Shown: positions 9,401-17,548, counted from the stretch's first letter. The stretch: 64,000 nt of DNA from JANQMY01 sp965227095 (GCA_965227095.1 CBDDFL010000002.1:1116001-1180000); one strand, 5' to 3'. Program-made: numbers and translations. Notes: generated by a model not told the origin, from the letters alone.

Positions 9401-9657
9401 GCGCCCGCGTGCTGGGGGTGCGGGGGCGCGTTCAACGGGAAGGGTTGGTCATTCATGTGGTTGCCGACCATCTGGTCGATATGAGCGACAAGCTGGCGCT
9501 GCTCTCCGACACCCATGGCGACATCAAAGACACGTTGGCGCGGGCGGATGAAGTGAAGCGGCCGGGCGAAGACCCGCGCGAAATTACGTATCGGCGAAAC
9601 CAGGGGAGGCAATACAGGGCGGCGAAGATCTTACCCCGCTCGCGGGATTTTCACTGA
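6412..9657 (+). CDS. dnaE2: Error-prone DNA polymerase DnaE2 (ImuC)
   Basis: A 1081-residue C-family polymerase of the damage-inducible ImuC type. The N-terminal PHP domain begins MTAYAELAVTSNFSFLRG, which fixes the ATG at 6412 rather than the longer in-frame opening in the repeats. The palm contains PDIDVDF near residue 373, with the catalytic aspartates, followed by the FPRHLSQHVGGFV region and the QEQAMRIA fingers segment. An OB-fold lies near the C-terminus (VSLAGLVLVRQRPGSAKG). It acts with ImuA and ImuB in translesion synthesis. Unlike the usual tight operon, it is 885 bp downstream of imuB, and no LexA box is visible in between. Confidence 0.93.
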   Translation: MTAYAELAVTSNFSFLRGASHPDELVYQAVTYELAAISIADRNTLAGVVRAHKVAKEVGLKLLVGTRLVTVDGFEVIAYPVDRAAYGRLCRLLTLGNRRAPKGECFLALPDIIEYGEGQVFIIMPPHKLDTAFEETCTQLTEAFPETTSLGASFLYQGGAETWLQNLADLSDRLSVPLVATNDVMYHCAERRVLQDVVTCIREHCTIEEAGFLLQANAERHIKPPKEMARLFRRYPEAIARTLEIADQVTFSLDELRYEYPDEVKGKSTTPQAELERLTWIGADERYPDGIPEKVTNAIHHELKLIAAKAYAPYFLTVHDVVQYAERENILCQGRGSAANSVVCYCLGITAVDPTHVDLLFERFISMERNEPPDIDVDFEHERREEVIQYVYRKYGRDRAGIAATVITYRARSAIREVGKVMGLSEDVIAALAGTVWGWSAEGIKAEHIEELGLDPFDKTLFMATELARDIIGFPRHLSQHVGGFVMTRGPLCEVIPIANAAMDDRTIVEWDKDDLDALGMLKVDVLALGMLSCIAKAFDLIHEKYGIRYSLASVPQDDPAVYDMLCKADSVGVFQVESRAQMSMLPRLKPRTYYDLVIEVAIVRPGPIQGNMVHPYLRRRDGLEPVDFPSDELREVLGKTMGVPLFQEQAMRIAIVGAGFSPSEADKLRRAMATFRKTGTIHQFRDKFIKGMTARGYEEEFAERCFKQIEGFGDYGFPESHAASFALLVYISSWIKWYYPDVFLCTILNSQPMGFYAPAQLVRDAREHDVKVLPPDINASNWDCTLEPLEAADPHPNRTEYAVRLGLRQIKGLARDYADRIMEVRGRGFDSVRDVWMRTGFGPAVLERLANADTFPSLGLNRRDAAWAVRGLSAGVLPLFVAAQETELQKEAPVSLPPMVLGEHVVHDYATLRLSLKAHPMSFFRDAFDRDGVIANERLSHIKPETRVSLAGLVLVRQRPGSAKGVIFATLEDETGVANIIVWPKTFEKYRKIVLSARVLGVRGRVQREGLVIHVVADHLVDMSDKLALLSDTHGDIKDTLARADEVKRPGEDPREITYRRNQGRQYRAAKILPRSRDFH

Positions 9658-9694
9658 GGAGTGTGGGATGACTAAAGAATTCGACATACTCCAC

Positions 9695-9822
9695 GTCATT
9701 CCCGGACAAGTTTACGCGGGCCGGGAATCCACTCGCATGTACCAAGCAGAAACGCCTCAAAAAAAGCTGTGCTCTTTGGCAAGAGGCAGTGAGAGTAGAT
9801 TGCCGGTTTCACCGGCAATGAC
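9695..9822. repeat. Composite two-hairpin repeat, copy 5
   Basis: GTCATTCCCGG...CCGGGAATCCACTC on the left and GATTGCCGGTTTCACCGGCAATGAC on the right, with GTCAT/ATGAC ends 128 bp apart. It fills most of the gap between the convergent dnaE2 and VWA genes, where hairpins could also act as terminators. Confidence 0.75.
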
Positions 9823-9886
9823 AAATTCGGATTTGTGTCTACAGAAGCGTATCAACACTCCTGCCGTCATTCCATGTGCCGCAATA

Positions 9887-11062
9887 CTATCGGCTCAGTT
9901 CGCGCATGGCGCCGTCGAGACCTTGCAGGGTCAGCGGGAACATGCGGTCGCCCATGATCTGCTGAATGATCTGGATCGATGGGGTGTATTCCCAATGGCG
10001 TTCCGGCACCGGGTTCAACCAAACAGCGCTTTCATAGATGTTGAGCAAACGTTCCATCCACAGGCCGCCGGCTTCCTCGTTCCAGTGTTCCACACTGCCG
10101 CCGGGATAGGTGATTTCATAGGGGCTCATGGTGGCGTCGCCCACAAAAACCACTTTGTAATCATGCGGGAATTTGTGCAGCACATCCCAAGTGGGCATTT
10201 TTTCCGTATGGCGGCGGCGGTTGTCTTTCCAAACGTCTTCATACAGACAATTATGGAAGTAGAAATATTCCATGTGCTTGAATTCTGTCCGCGCCGCCGA
10301 GAACAATTCCTCGCAGGTGCGGATATGGGCATCCATCGATCCGCCAATATCAAAGAACAACAGCACTTTGATCTTGTTGCGCCGTTCGGGCACCATCTTA
10401 ATGTCCAAATAACCCTGGTGAGCGGTGGACCGAATGGTGTCCGGCAGATCCAATTCGGTGGGGGCGCCTTCGCGGGCAAATTTCCGCAACCGGCGCAGCG
10501 CAACCTTGATGTTCCGCGTGCCCAATTCCACTTCATCGTCCAGGTTTTTGTATTCCCGCTTGTCCCAGACCTTCACGGCTTTGCCGTGGCGGCCTTCTTT
10601 CTGGCCGATGCGTACCCCTTCGGGATTGTAGCCATAGGCGCCGAACGGCGATGTGCCGGCAGTGCCGATCATCTTATTGCCGCCTTCGTGGCGCTTTTCT
10701 TGTTCTTCCAACCGCTTCTGAAGTTCTTCCATGATCTTTTCCCAACCGCCCAGGGATTCGATCATTTGTTTTTCTTCTTCGGTCAGGAATTTTTCGGTGA
10801 GCGCCTGCAACCATTCATCGGGGATTTGGGCAACGTCGCCATCGCCCAAAATCTCAAGGCCTTTGAACACTTCACCGAAGACCCGGTCGAACTTGTCCAA
10901 ATTGCGCTCGTCTTTCACCAGGGCCGCGCGCGACAGGAAGTAAAAGTCCTCCACATTATTGTCGATGACTTGTTTGTCCATGCCTTCAAGCAGCATCAGG
11001 TATTCTTTAAGCGAAACCGGAATTTTGCTTTTGCGCAGTTCGTGAAAGAAGTCGATAAACAT
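9887..11062 (-). CDS. CoxE-like VWA-domain protein
   Basis: A 391-residue protein with a helical N-terminal region (FFHELRKSKIPVSLKEYLML, typical of the family) and a C-terminal von Willebrand A domain. The metal-site motif is FFDIGGSMDAH, around residues 236-246 (D-x-G-G-S in place of the textbook D-x-S-x-S, normal for CoxE-like proteins). Such proteins pair with MoxR-type AAA+ ATPases and act as chaperone or assembly factors. The matching ATPase gene lies directly upstream (36-nt gap), supporting a two-protein machine. The client is unknown; no CO dehydrogenase genes are seen here. Confidence 0.88.
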   Translation of the reverse strand: MFIDFFHELRKSKIPVSLKEYLMLLEGMDKQVIDNNVEDFYFLSRAALVKDERNLDKFDRVFGEVFKGLEILGDGDVAQIPDEWLQALTEKFLTEEEKQMIESLGGWEKIMEELQKRLEEQEKRHEGGNKMIGTAGTSPFGAYGYNPEGVRIGQKEGRHGKAVKVWDKREYKNLDDEVELGTRNIKVALRRLRKFAREGAPTELDLPDTIRSTAHQGYLDIKMVPERRNKIKVLLFFDIGGSMDAHIRTCEELFSAARTEFKHMEYFYFHNCLYEDVWKDNRRRHTEKMPTWDVLHKFPHDYKVVFVGDATMSPYEITYPGGSVEHWNEEAGGLWMERLLNIYESAVWLNPVPERHWEYTPSIQIIQQIMGDRMFPLTLQGLDGAMRELSR

Positions 11063-11098
11063 TGGCGGTTACACCCTCACAAATCGAAGTCGACAGCG

Positions 11099-11947
11099 TT
11101 AGTTCTTGTTTTCGCGGCGGGCCAAGAACGCCAAACGCTCAAACAAATGCACATCTTGCTCGTTTTTCAGAAGCGCGCCGTGCAATGGCGGGATCAGTTT
11201 GGTCGGATCCTTTTCACGCAATGTTTCCGGCGTCACATCTTCATTGAGCAACAGCTTCAGCCAATCCAACAATTCGGACGTGGACGGCTTTTTCTTCAAG
11301 CCCGGCACATCGCGGATGTCATAGAAAATGTTCAGCGCTTCGCGCACCAAATCAACCTTCAGATTGGGGAAGTGAACGTCGATGATTTCTTGCATCGTTT
11401 CCCGGTCCGGGAACTTGATGTAGTGGAAAAAACAACGGCGCAGAAATGCGTCCGGCAGTTCTTTTTCATTGTTCGATGTGATGATCACGATCGGACGTTG
11501 GTTCGCCTTTACCTGCTCGCCGGTTTCGTAAACGAAGAATTCCATGCGATCGAGTTCGAGCAGCAAGTCGTTCGGAAATTCGATGTCGGCTTTGTCGATT
11601 TCGTCGATCAGCAACAGCGGTTTTTCATCACTCGTAAACGCTTCCCAAAGTTTGCCTTGAGAAATGTAGTTTTTGATGTCCTTAACGCGTTCGTCCCCCA
11701 ACTGACTGTCCCGCAACCGCGATACCGCGTCATATTCATAGAGGCCTTGTTGAGCCTTGGTGGTGGACTTGATGTGCCACTCGATCATCGGGCGGCTCAA
11801 CGCTTTTGCCACTTCGTGGGCCAGAACGGTTTTACCGGTTCCCGGCTCGCCTTTTACCAGCAGGGGGCGCTCCAGGGTGATCGCGGCATTGACGGCAACA
11901 CGGAGATCCTCTGTCGCCACATATTGTTGTGTACCTTCGAACTTCAT
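11099..11947 (-). CDS. MoxR-family AAA+ ATPase
   Basis: A 282-residue AAA+ ATPase with Walker A GEPGTGKT (residues 33-40), Walker B LLLIDEIDKA and sensor-1 ITSNNEKELPDAFLRRC. The ATG at 11947 gives the usual opening MKFEGTQQYVATEDL. A GTG 15 nt upstream is an alternative start. MoxR ATPases use ATP to remodel or insert cofactors into client complexes together with a VWA partner, which is the next gene. The pair probably forms one transcript. The 270-bp stretch upstream holds nothing I recognise. Confidence 0.9.
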   Translation of the reverse strand: MKFEGTQQYVATEDLRVAVNAAITLERPLLVKGEPGTGKTVLAHEVAKALSRPMIEWHIKSTTKAQQGLYEYDAVSRLRDSQLGDERVKDIKNYISQGKLWEAFTSDEKPLLLIDEIDKADIEFPNDLLLELDRMEFFVYETGEQVKANQRPIVIITSNNEKELPDAFLRRCFFHYIKFPDRETMQEIIDVHFPNLKVDLVREALNIFYDIRDVPGLKKKPSTSELLDWLKLLLNEDVTPETLREKDPTKLIPPLHGALLKNEQDVHLFERLAFLARRENKN

Positions 11948-12217
11948 AAACGGCTGTCTCACTTATTCTTTATCAGTCTCAATATCGAATGGGCGCACGT
12001 TAGGGCCATCCACCCCCGCATACAAGCTTGCGCCTTCTTGGATAGCGGCGCGAACTATAGCGATCACGGTGATTTAGGCAAATATGCCCAGAAAACAAAG
12101 GGGAATTGCCGAGGCGGGGGCAAATCTGCAGCTATTCTGCGGACGAATGCCACTGAAAGAGAGACTCAGTTTCCCTTAGGGAAAGAGTCATTATCTCGTC
12201 GTCGTCTTAGGGTGGGT

Positions 12218-13072
12218 TTATGTGCTGTGCCAGCGGATAAAGGTTGCTGGGTTCAACGGATTTTGCCCAATGAAATCCGGCATCACGTCAGTCACTTTAA
12301 TGATGCCCTGATCTTGGAGCGACGACAGCACCTGCCAAAAATTACGGCTGTAATCATGTTGGGCCGCATAGGCGGGCGACGAGCGCGGCGTGATTCCCTG
12401 AAGCCGGTCCGATGGCAGTTGCCAGCCGATGGGCTCAAAGTGCACCCCGACCGTGTTGGGACGGCGAGCGAGAAAATCCGTGATCACCTCTTCTTTCAAA
12501 GTGGGAATCTGTTCGACCGAATGGACCGTCACCAAAGTGGTGGGGGCATCGCCCGTCGGGATCGCGCCATAGTCCGGCGCATGATAATCAAATGCCACGG
12601 GCGAAATTTTCAGGTCGTGGTCAAGCCGGGCCAACAAGCTGGTGGCTTGTCGCGCCGTTTCGGCGAATTCCAGCGAGAAAAATTGCGTGGTTTTTTGCGC
12701 GGCCCCCGACAGATAGGTCAGAAACAAATTGCGGCCCCAACCGGCGCCCAATTCGACCACGACGTCCGTGTCAGGGGAACACGATGTGGCGATGGCGTTG
12801 GTGGTCACGCCACTCACCCCGAAAGATCCCATGGCCGTCGGCAGGGTATGATCGGATCCGCCGGCAACGAAGGACCGTTGGGCGGTGACGGGAATGAGCC
12901 CGCGTTCCGCTTCGATGACCTGGCCGACAGCGCGCGCCAAATTGGTTTCCTTGCGCTGCAAAACGTCTTGCGCGGCCGTCAAGATGACAGGGTATTTTTC
13001 CTGATTGTATTCGCGTTCGATCCAGGCGTGATCGCGCTGAACCGCTTGGGGTTCTTGTGGCAGGGCACTCAT
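12218..13072 (-). CDS. SAM-dependent methyltransferase-like protein
   Basis: A 284-residue protein with a Rossmann motif I, VVVELGAGWGRNLF (around residues 104-117), and an acidic loop FSLEFAETARQ that would bind SAM. A later HSVEQIP segment occupies the motif IV/V region. Its ATG overlaps the stop of the FlmG-like glycosyltransferase gene by 4 nt, so the two are co-translated. A role in modifying the flagellin glycan or flagellin itself is therefore plausible but inferred. Specific substrate not recognised. Confidence 0.7.
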   Translation of the reverse strand: MSALPQEPQAVQRDHAWIEREYNQEKYPVILTAAQDVLQRKETNLARAVGQVIEAERGLIPVTAQRSFVAGGSDHTLPTAMGSFGVSGVTTNAIATSCSPDTDVVVELGAGWGRNLFLTYLSGAAQKTTQFFSLEFAETARQATSLLARLDHDLKISPVAFDYHAPDYGAIPTGDAPTTLVTVHSVEQIPTLKEEVITDFLARRPNTVGVHFEPIGWQLPSDRLQGITPRSSPAYAAQHDYSRNFWQVLSSLQDQGIIKVTDVMPDFIGQNPLNPATFIRWHST

Positions 13073-14859
13073 GCGGTCTTTTGGTCCTGTACGAATTGGG
13101 AGAGTTCGCCGGAGACTTTATCCATAAGGTCCGGCCAATCGGCATACGCATCCGGTTTGATGACGTGGTTGTTGGGGAAAAACGGAAAGCGATCCGTGCC
13201 CAATTGGGGCCACACATCCCCGATGGTCAGCAGCCAGACATTGGTGCCGACCGATCCGGCCAGCGCCCCGGCGGCTGTGGGGGCCGATAAAACCAGGTCC
13301 AGCGCGGCGCACAGGGCCGCATTGTCATCCAGGTCGTTCTTCAAGTCGATGTCGTCGAAGTCGTGGATTGTCGTGCCGAATTTTTCTTTGACAAAGGCAA
13401 TGTCTTCCGCGCAATCGCCATATTGCAGATTGATAAATTGCACATCCCGGTTTTTGAAGACCGGTGCCCACAATTCGAGGGGGCTGAAATATTTCGACCG
13501 TTTGGCGGTCATGATGAGACTGCGCCAGCAAATGCCCACAAAGGGACCATCGCCAAGAGAAGACAGCTTGTCTTTCCAATATGCGATGCGGTCGGAGTCT
13601 GCGCGCAGATGGGCGCGGTCTGTCGGGAACAGAGAAATTTCGCGGCGGAAATATCTCAGCGTGGTACCGCAGGGGGCGAAAAAGTCTGGTGTGTTCGGAC
13701 CAACGGCGTTTGGCACCGTACGGACGGTTTTGCCGTTATGACTGCGGTCCACGTAATTCAACAGATCGACGCCTGGCAGGGAGCGTTGAAACAGCGGGAT
13801 CAATCGGCTGTCGCAAGCCACCATCAAGCGGCCATCGGGGCCAACCGCGTCGAGCAAATCTTGATAGGTGTTGGAAAACATCAGCTCGTCACCAAGACCT
13901 TGTTCGCCCACCACAAGAAGCGTTTTGCCCGCAAGTTCTTCGCCTTCCCATTGGGGCACATTGGTTGCGTAAATGATCGACCCGCGAAAGTGCGGGTGCA
14001 AGCGAATGTGCCAATTGTCCCAACCTTCCGTCAGATTGCCCATGGCAAGCTGGCACAGGGACCGGCTGTGTTCCGTCTCGCGAATGTCCTTGTCGTCTTT
14101 GGAATATTTAAGGGCGAGATTGTAATAGCGCAGGGCCTCGTCCAAGGGGCCGGTGTGGTGGACCGCATAGGCGATGTTGTGAAGCGCGCGCGCATATTTA
14201 GGCCGCAGGCGAATGGCTTCTTCGTAGAAGGTGCGGGCATCCGCAATGTTACCGTCTTCCATGGCAACCGTGCCCAGCGTGTTCCACAGTTCCGGTTCCT
14301 GTGGGAATTGGTAGATGGCATTGCGCAGCGTGTCGATGGCTTCATCATAGCGGCCAAGGTCGCGCAGGATACCGCCCAAATTGTTGTAGCCGGACGGATT
14401 GGTGGGTTGCATGTTGATGAAAATGCGGACGAATTTTTCCGCAATCTCAATCTGCCCCAGTTTCCATGCCACCAGGCTCAGATTCATATAGAGGTCGGGA
14501 TCGGTGGGGTCGAGTTGATGGGCCCGCTCATACATGGCCAGCGCCTTGCTCAATTCGCCCAACCCTTCAAGGCCAAGGGCCACGATCATGCAGGCGGTGC
14601 CGCAATGTTCATCAATGCGGGTGGCATCAAGCCCGCGCAAGACGGCGGATTTGTGATCGCCCTTTTTGTAGGCCTTAATCGCCTTTGTCAGCAGTTTCTT
14701 AACTTGAGGATTTTGAATTTTATCGCCTTTGGGCGATGTCAGCGATTCCAACTTGCGGACAATGTTCTTTTTGTCCTGCAGGGCTGTGGTGGTGTCCACT
14801 TTAATGTTGGTTGGGCTTTGTATAGGAGCGGTTGATAGAGCAAGAGCAGGGTTGGCCAT
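13069..14859 (-). CDS. flmG: FlmG-like TPR flagellin glycosyltransferase
   Basis: A 596-residue two-part protein. Residues from about 40 to 270 form tandem TPR units (for example PSGYNNLGGILRDLGRYDEA and AMYERAHQLDPTDPDLYMNL). The C-terminal half is GT-B-like, with LLVVGEQGLGDELMFSN, GICWRSLIMTAKR and SAPTAAGALAGSVGTNVWLL. This is the plan of Caulobacter FlmG, whose TPR part binds flagellins and whose glycosyltransferase part attaches pseudaminic acid. The neighbours here (flbT-flaF, flagellins, pseB/pseC) fit that role. The start could also be a GTG 12 nt upstream. It is transcribed away from flbT. Acceptor and sugar are inferred. Confidence 0.78.
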   Translation of the reverse strand: MANPALALSTAPIQSPTNIKVDTTTALQDKKNIVRKLESLTSPKGDKIQNPQVKKLLTKAIKAYKKGDHKSAVLRGLDATRIDEHCGTACMIVALGLEGLGELSKALAMYERAHQLDPTDPDLYMNLSLVAWKLGQIEIAEKFVRIFINMQPTNPSGYNNLGGILRDLGRYDEAIDTLRNAIYQFPQEPELWNTLGTVAMEDGNIADARTFYEEAIRLRPKYARALHNIAYAVHHTGPLDEALRYYNLALKYSKDDKDIRETEHSRSLCQLAMGNLTEGWDNWHIRLHPHFRGSIIYATNVPQWEGEELAGKTLLVVGEQGLGDELMFSNTYQDLLDAVGPDGRLMVACDSRLIPLFQRSLPGVDLLNYVDRSHNGKTVRTVPNAVGPNTPDFFAPCGTTLRYFRREISLFPTDRAHLRADSDRIAYWKDKLSSLGDGPFVGICWRSLIMTAKRSKYFSPLELWAPVFKNRDVQFINLQYGDCAEDIAFVKEKFGTTIHDFDDIDLKNDLDDNAALCAALDLVLSAPTAAGALAGSVGTNVWLLTIGDVWPQLGTDRFPFFPNNHVIKPDAYADWPDLMDKVSGELSQFVQDQKTA

Positions 14860-15104
14860 TCTGAATTCCACACCTAAAGGTCACCAATGTGGCGATTATC
14901 GCCCGGCATGCTTAATGCGTCCCTAAATGTTCCGCTAAATATGGAAAAAGGTCGTTGAGAATTGCTTAACGTAGTTGAAACAAACGTAAAAAATAAATCG
15001 GATCGAGACAAATACGTATACGAATTGTCAAGCATGTTTTGCAAATGTGACGACACGAAACGCGGACGCGCATGCATACAGAACGTAGTGCTGGAGATGA
15101 GACA

Positions 15105-15530
15105 ATGCCTTTGAAACTTTCCCTAAAACCGGGCGAAAAATTCGTGCTGAACGGAGCGGTGCTGGCCAATGGTGACCGCCGGGCAAATCTCATTATCCAG
15201 AACAAAGCAAGTATCTTGCGGGAAAAAGACATTCTTCAGCAGCAGGACGCGGACACACCTGCCAAACTGATCTATTTTCCCGTGATGATGATGTATTTGG
15301 ACGCGGATAACAGCAAGAATTACTACGAAGAATTTGCTCTGCGTATGGGCGAATTTATGGGCGTGATAAAAAATCCGGATATCCTCACTTTGTGCGTAGC
15401 TATTAGTAAAGATGTGATGAGTTCCAACTACTATCGGGCGCTCATGAAGTGCCGCAAGCTCTTTGCGTACGAAAAAGAGAGGTTAGGCTATGTCCCTGAA
15501 GGCGTATCAGACGACGCAGCAAACGGTTGA
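15105..15530 (+). CDS. flbT: FlbT, flagellin expression regulator
   Basis: A 141-residue protein beginning MPLKLSLKPGEKFVLNGAVL, the standard FlbT opening, which selects this ATG over an in-frame ATG 33 nt upstream. GGAGATGAG serves as ribosome site. FlbT acts after transcription, binding flagellin mRNA leaders and slowing translation or promoting decay until the hook is complete. Its 3' end overlaps flaF by 41 nt, and the two antagonistic regulators are probably co-expressed, as in other alphaproteobacteria. The flagellin genes follow on the same strand. Confidence 0.93.
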   Translation: MPLKLSLKPGEKFVLNGAVLANGDRRANLIIQNKASILREKDILQQQDADTPAKLIYFPVMMMYLDADNSKNYYEEFALRMGEFMGVIKNPDILTLCVAISKDVMSSNYYRALMKCRKLFAYEKERLGYVPEGVSDDAANG

Positions 15531-15852
15531 GGATCCGAGGGACACGGAATACCGCCTGTTTGGTCAGGTCACGCGCGCACTCATTGAAGCCAAAGAAAAA
15601 GACTATTCCGGTGGGGATCTAATCAAGGCACTTGATTGGAACCGCAGCCTGTGGCGCACCCTTGCGTCGGACTGTTCCGCGGACGGTAACGGCCTGCCTG
15701 AGAATTTGCGGGCGCAAATTGTTTCTCTGTCCATTTTCGTATCCAGGCATTCTAGTGTGGTTATGCGGAAGCAGGCATCCATTGATACGCTGATCGATAT
15801 CAATCGCTCGATTATGCAAGGGCTCGCGAACAAAGCGGATCAGGCCAAATAG
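15490..15852 (+). CDS. flaF: FlaF, flagellin synthesis regulator
   Basis: A 120-residue FlaF protein starting MSLKAYQ, with the conserved EYRLFGQVTRALIEA and NRSLWRTLASDC segments. FlaF is needed for flagellin production and opposes FlbT; in Caulobacter it binds flagellin and acts as a chaperone-like regulator. The ribosome site GAGAGG lies inside the end of flbT. The 257-bp stretch after it holds the regulatory region of the first flagellin. Confidence 0.92.
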   Translation: MSLKAYQTTQQTVEDPRDTEYRLFGQVTRALIEAKEKDYSGGDLIKALDWNRSLWRTLASDCSADGNGLPENLRAQIVSLSIFVSRHSSVVMRKQASIDTLIDINRSIMQGLANKADQAK

Positions 15853-15870
15853 CTTTAAGCTTTTGTTAAG

Positions 15871-15904
15871 CGGAAAAGCTTGCCGGGGTAAGCAAAAATT
15901 GCCG
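15871..15904 (+). promoter_or_regulatory. Paired FlbD (ftr)-like elements upstream of flagellin 1
   Basis: Two 15-bp segments, CGGAAAAGCTTGCCG (15871-15885) and AAGCAAAAATTGCCG (15890-15904), start 19 bp apart. Both resemble CGGCA-N5-TGCCG seen near the other sigma-54 promoters here. They lie 120-150 bp upstream of the -24 element, a normal enhancer distance. Assignment to FlbD is inferred by analogy with Caulobacter ftr sites. Confidence 0.5.
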
Positions 15905-16022
15905 GTAAATTCCGCCGGCCGGCAATATTTTCCTATAGATTTCGTGGTTTACAATCCGTATACAAATGAAAATATATAGGAACCACAGGGTGTTGGCCGA
16001 TAGGTCAAATTTTACCTAGTAC

Positions 16023-16037
16023 TGGCACAGAGGTTGC
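16023..16037 (+). promoter_or_regulatory. Sigma-54 promoter of flagellin 1
   Basis: TGGCACAGAGGTTGC matches the sigma-54 consensus TGGCAC-N5-TTGC exactly, with GG and GC separated by 10 nt. The predicted start of transcription is about 60 bp before the flagellin ATG, leaving a leader long enough for FlbT control. Confidence 0.92.
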
Positions 16038-16109
16038 CTAGTTCTCAGCGGGCAAAAAGCCCATGGAGCATAATGCTCTTTAAGTAACCCGAGAACGGAG
16101 TCCATAGAA

Positions 16110-16934
16110 ATGGTTTCAGTAAATACGAATGTCAGTGCTTCAATTGCGTTGCAAAACCTTAACTCTACCAATGGCGATCTTGCGACGGTGCAAAATCGTT
16201 TGAACACGGGTCTGAAAGTTGCAGACGCGCGGGACAACGGTGCTGTTTTCGCTATCGCTCAAGGCCTGCGTGCGGACGTTGGGGCGTTTAATGCAATTTC
16301 TGACAGTTTTGATCGTGCAAGCAGTGCGCTTGACGTTGCTGTGAGTGCTGGTACCGCTGTTTCCGACCTGTTGGTTGAACTGCGCACACTTGCTCTTTCC
16401 GCAAACGATGCATCCTTGGATGCTGCAAGTCGTACGTCTTTGAACGAAGACTTTGTGTCCTTGCGCGACCAAATCACGAGTATTGTGACGAATGCTGACT
16501 TTAACGGTGTGAACTTGATCGATGGCACCACGGCAAACATTCAGATTCTGACCGATGTGAACGCATCCTCTCAGATCACTGTTTCCGGTGAAAACCTGTC
16601 GCTTGGCGGCTCGCTCATCACGCTTGCTGCATCGGCAGACATTTCGACGCAAGCAGAAGCATCTACAGCGATCGCAACGCTCGACACGAACATTGCGAGT
16701 GTCAACAACGCATTGGCACGCTTGGGTACCGACAGCCGCCGCCTTGAACTGCAAAACACCTTCGTGACGCAGTTGGTGGATACCCTGGAAGCAGGTATCG
16801 GCAACCTGGTCGACGCAGACTTGGCCGAAGAAAGCGCCAGACTGCAGTCCTTGCAGGTGCGGCAGCAGTTGGGTGTTCAGGCCCTGTCGATTGCGAACCA
16901 GTCACCGCAGATCGTACTGTCCTTGTTCCGATAG
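16110..16934 (+). CDS. Flagellin 1
   Basis: A 274-residue flagellin. The N-terminal D0/D1 part (VSVNTNVSASIALQNLNSTN...) and the C-terminal D1/D0 part (LVDADLAEESARLQSLQV...IANQSPQIVLSLFR) are both standard. The central region is short and rich in Ser, Thr and Ala, without large D2/D3 domains, so the filament surface probably carries glycan rather than extra protein domains. It is exported by the flagellar type III system. The second flagellin 850 bp downstream has the same plan. A 32-nt stretch near the 3' ends of both genes is identical. Confidence 0.95.
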   Translation: MVSVNTNVSASIALQNLNSTNGDLATVQNRLNTGLKVADARDNGAVFAIAQGLRADVGAFNAISDSFDRASSALDVAVSAGTAVSDLLVELRTLALSANDASLDAASRTSLNEDFVSLRDQITSIVTNADFNGVNLIDGTTANIQILTDVNASSQITVSGENLSLGGSLITLAASADISTQAEASTAIATLDTNIASVNNALARLGTDSRRLELQNTFVTQLVDTLEAGIGNLVDADLAEESARLQSLQVRQQLGVQALSIANQSPQIVLSLFR

Positions 16935-16947
16935 GGCATTCTGGTGG

Positions 16948-16976
16948 AAGGGATGGCGCGGGCGCCATCCCTTTCC
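16948..16976 (+). terminator. Terminator after flagellin 1
   Basis: AAGGGATGGCGC (16948-16959) pairs perfectly with GCGCCATCCCTT (16962-16973); the innermost pairs open to form the loop. A short T/C tract follows. It lies 14 bp past the flagellin stop. Confidence 0.75.
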
Positions 16977-17102
16977 CGCCTATAAAAATCCACGCGTTTT
17001 GAAACGCCTTAGATATAAAATTTACCGAAAAGTTTATCACGGATTTAAGAGCGGCTGGGGGATACTAAGAAGGAGCGACCGTCATAATTCGGCCGATATG
17101 CC

Positions 17103-17507
17103 ATGATAAATGCGATCAACACCTTTGTTCCTATTGTCGGATTTACGCGCACTGAAGAGGGCGCTAAAGCGCCTACTGCCAGTAAACGACAGAGCCTTGA
17201 ACCCGTCGATACCGTATCGACGGAAGCTGTTACCCAAACAGAAGAGCTAGCGAAACAGCGTTCCGCCACGTTGAGCGAAGAACGGGAGGCAGAAGCGCAA
17301 CAACTCCTCGAAGAGCTGTCTGCCGGCGTTGTCGGGTTTGGGACCCGTCTGAGCATTGATGTCGACAAGTCCGCCGAGAGCTTTGTATATCGTTCTGTAG
17401 ACGAATCCACCGGCGAGGTGCGGGCTCAGTACCCTTTGGAAGATACGCTTAAACTGCGAGCATTTTTGCGTTCCCTGGAGGGGCAGGTCATTGATGAAGA
17501 GGCTTAA
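17103..17507 (+). CDS. flaG: FlaG-family flagellar protein
   Basis: A 134-residue soluble protein with an N-terminal variable tail, a charged helical linker (EELAKQRSATLSEEREAEAQQLLEEL has coiled-coil character) and a C-terminal domain LSIDVDKSAESFVYRSVDESTGEVRAQYP. That domain matches the FlaG fold (a strand pair with 'F.v.d..tGevi.q.P'). FlaG proteins influence filament length. The ribosome site is weak. No sigma-54 promoter was seen directly upstream. It sits between the two flagellins with its own strong terminator. Confidence 0.75.
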   Translation: MINAINTFVPIVGFTRTEEGAKAPTASKRQSLEPVDTVSTEAVTQTEELAKQRSATLSEEREAEAQQLLEELSAGVVGFGTRLSIDVDKSAESFVYRSVDESTGEVRAQYPLEDTLKLRAFLRSLEGQVIDEEA

Positions 17508-17548
17508 CAATCTGTTTACGGATTGACCACCGGCTGGGGTGGGCGCCC

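Noticed and set aside
9887..11947. MoxR/CoxE pair as sign of a CO dehydrogenase locus
   Set aside because: No cox structural genes or molybdenum cofactor enzymes are nearby, so no client was named.
9668..13741. A 1357-codon open frame on the plus strand
   Set aside because: It lies antisense to three leftward genes and part of a fourth with clear families (CoxE-like VWA, MoxR ATPase, methyltransferase, FlmG-like). Its translation is Phe-, His- and Gln-rich with no domain pattern, so it is an effect of codon bias.
13363..14835. A 490-codon plus-strand open frame
   Set aside because: It is antisense to the FlmG-like TPR gene. Its periodic texture simply mirrors the TPR repeats.
14912..14926. 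Possible CtrA box between flmG and flbT (TTAA-N7-CTAA)
   Set aside because: One half site is mismatched and the other regulatory signs are missing; too weak to list.
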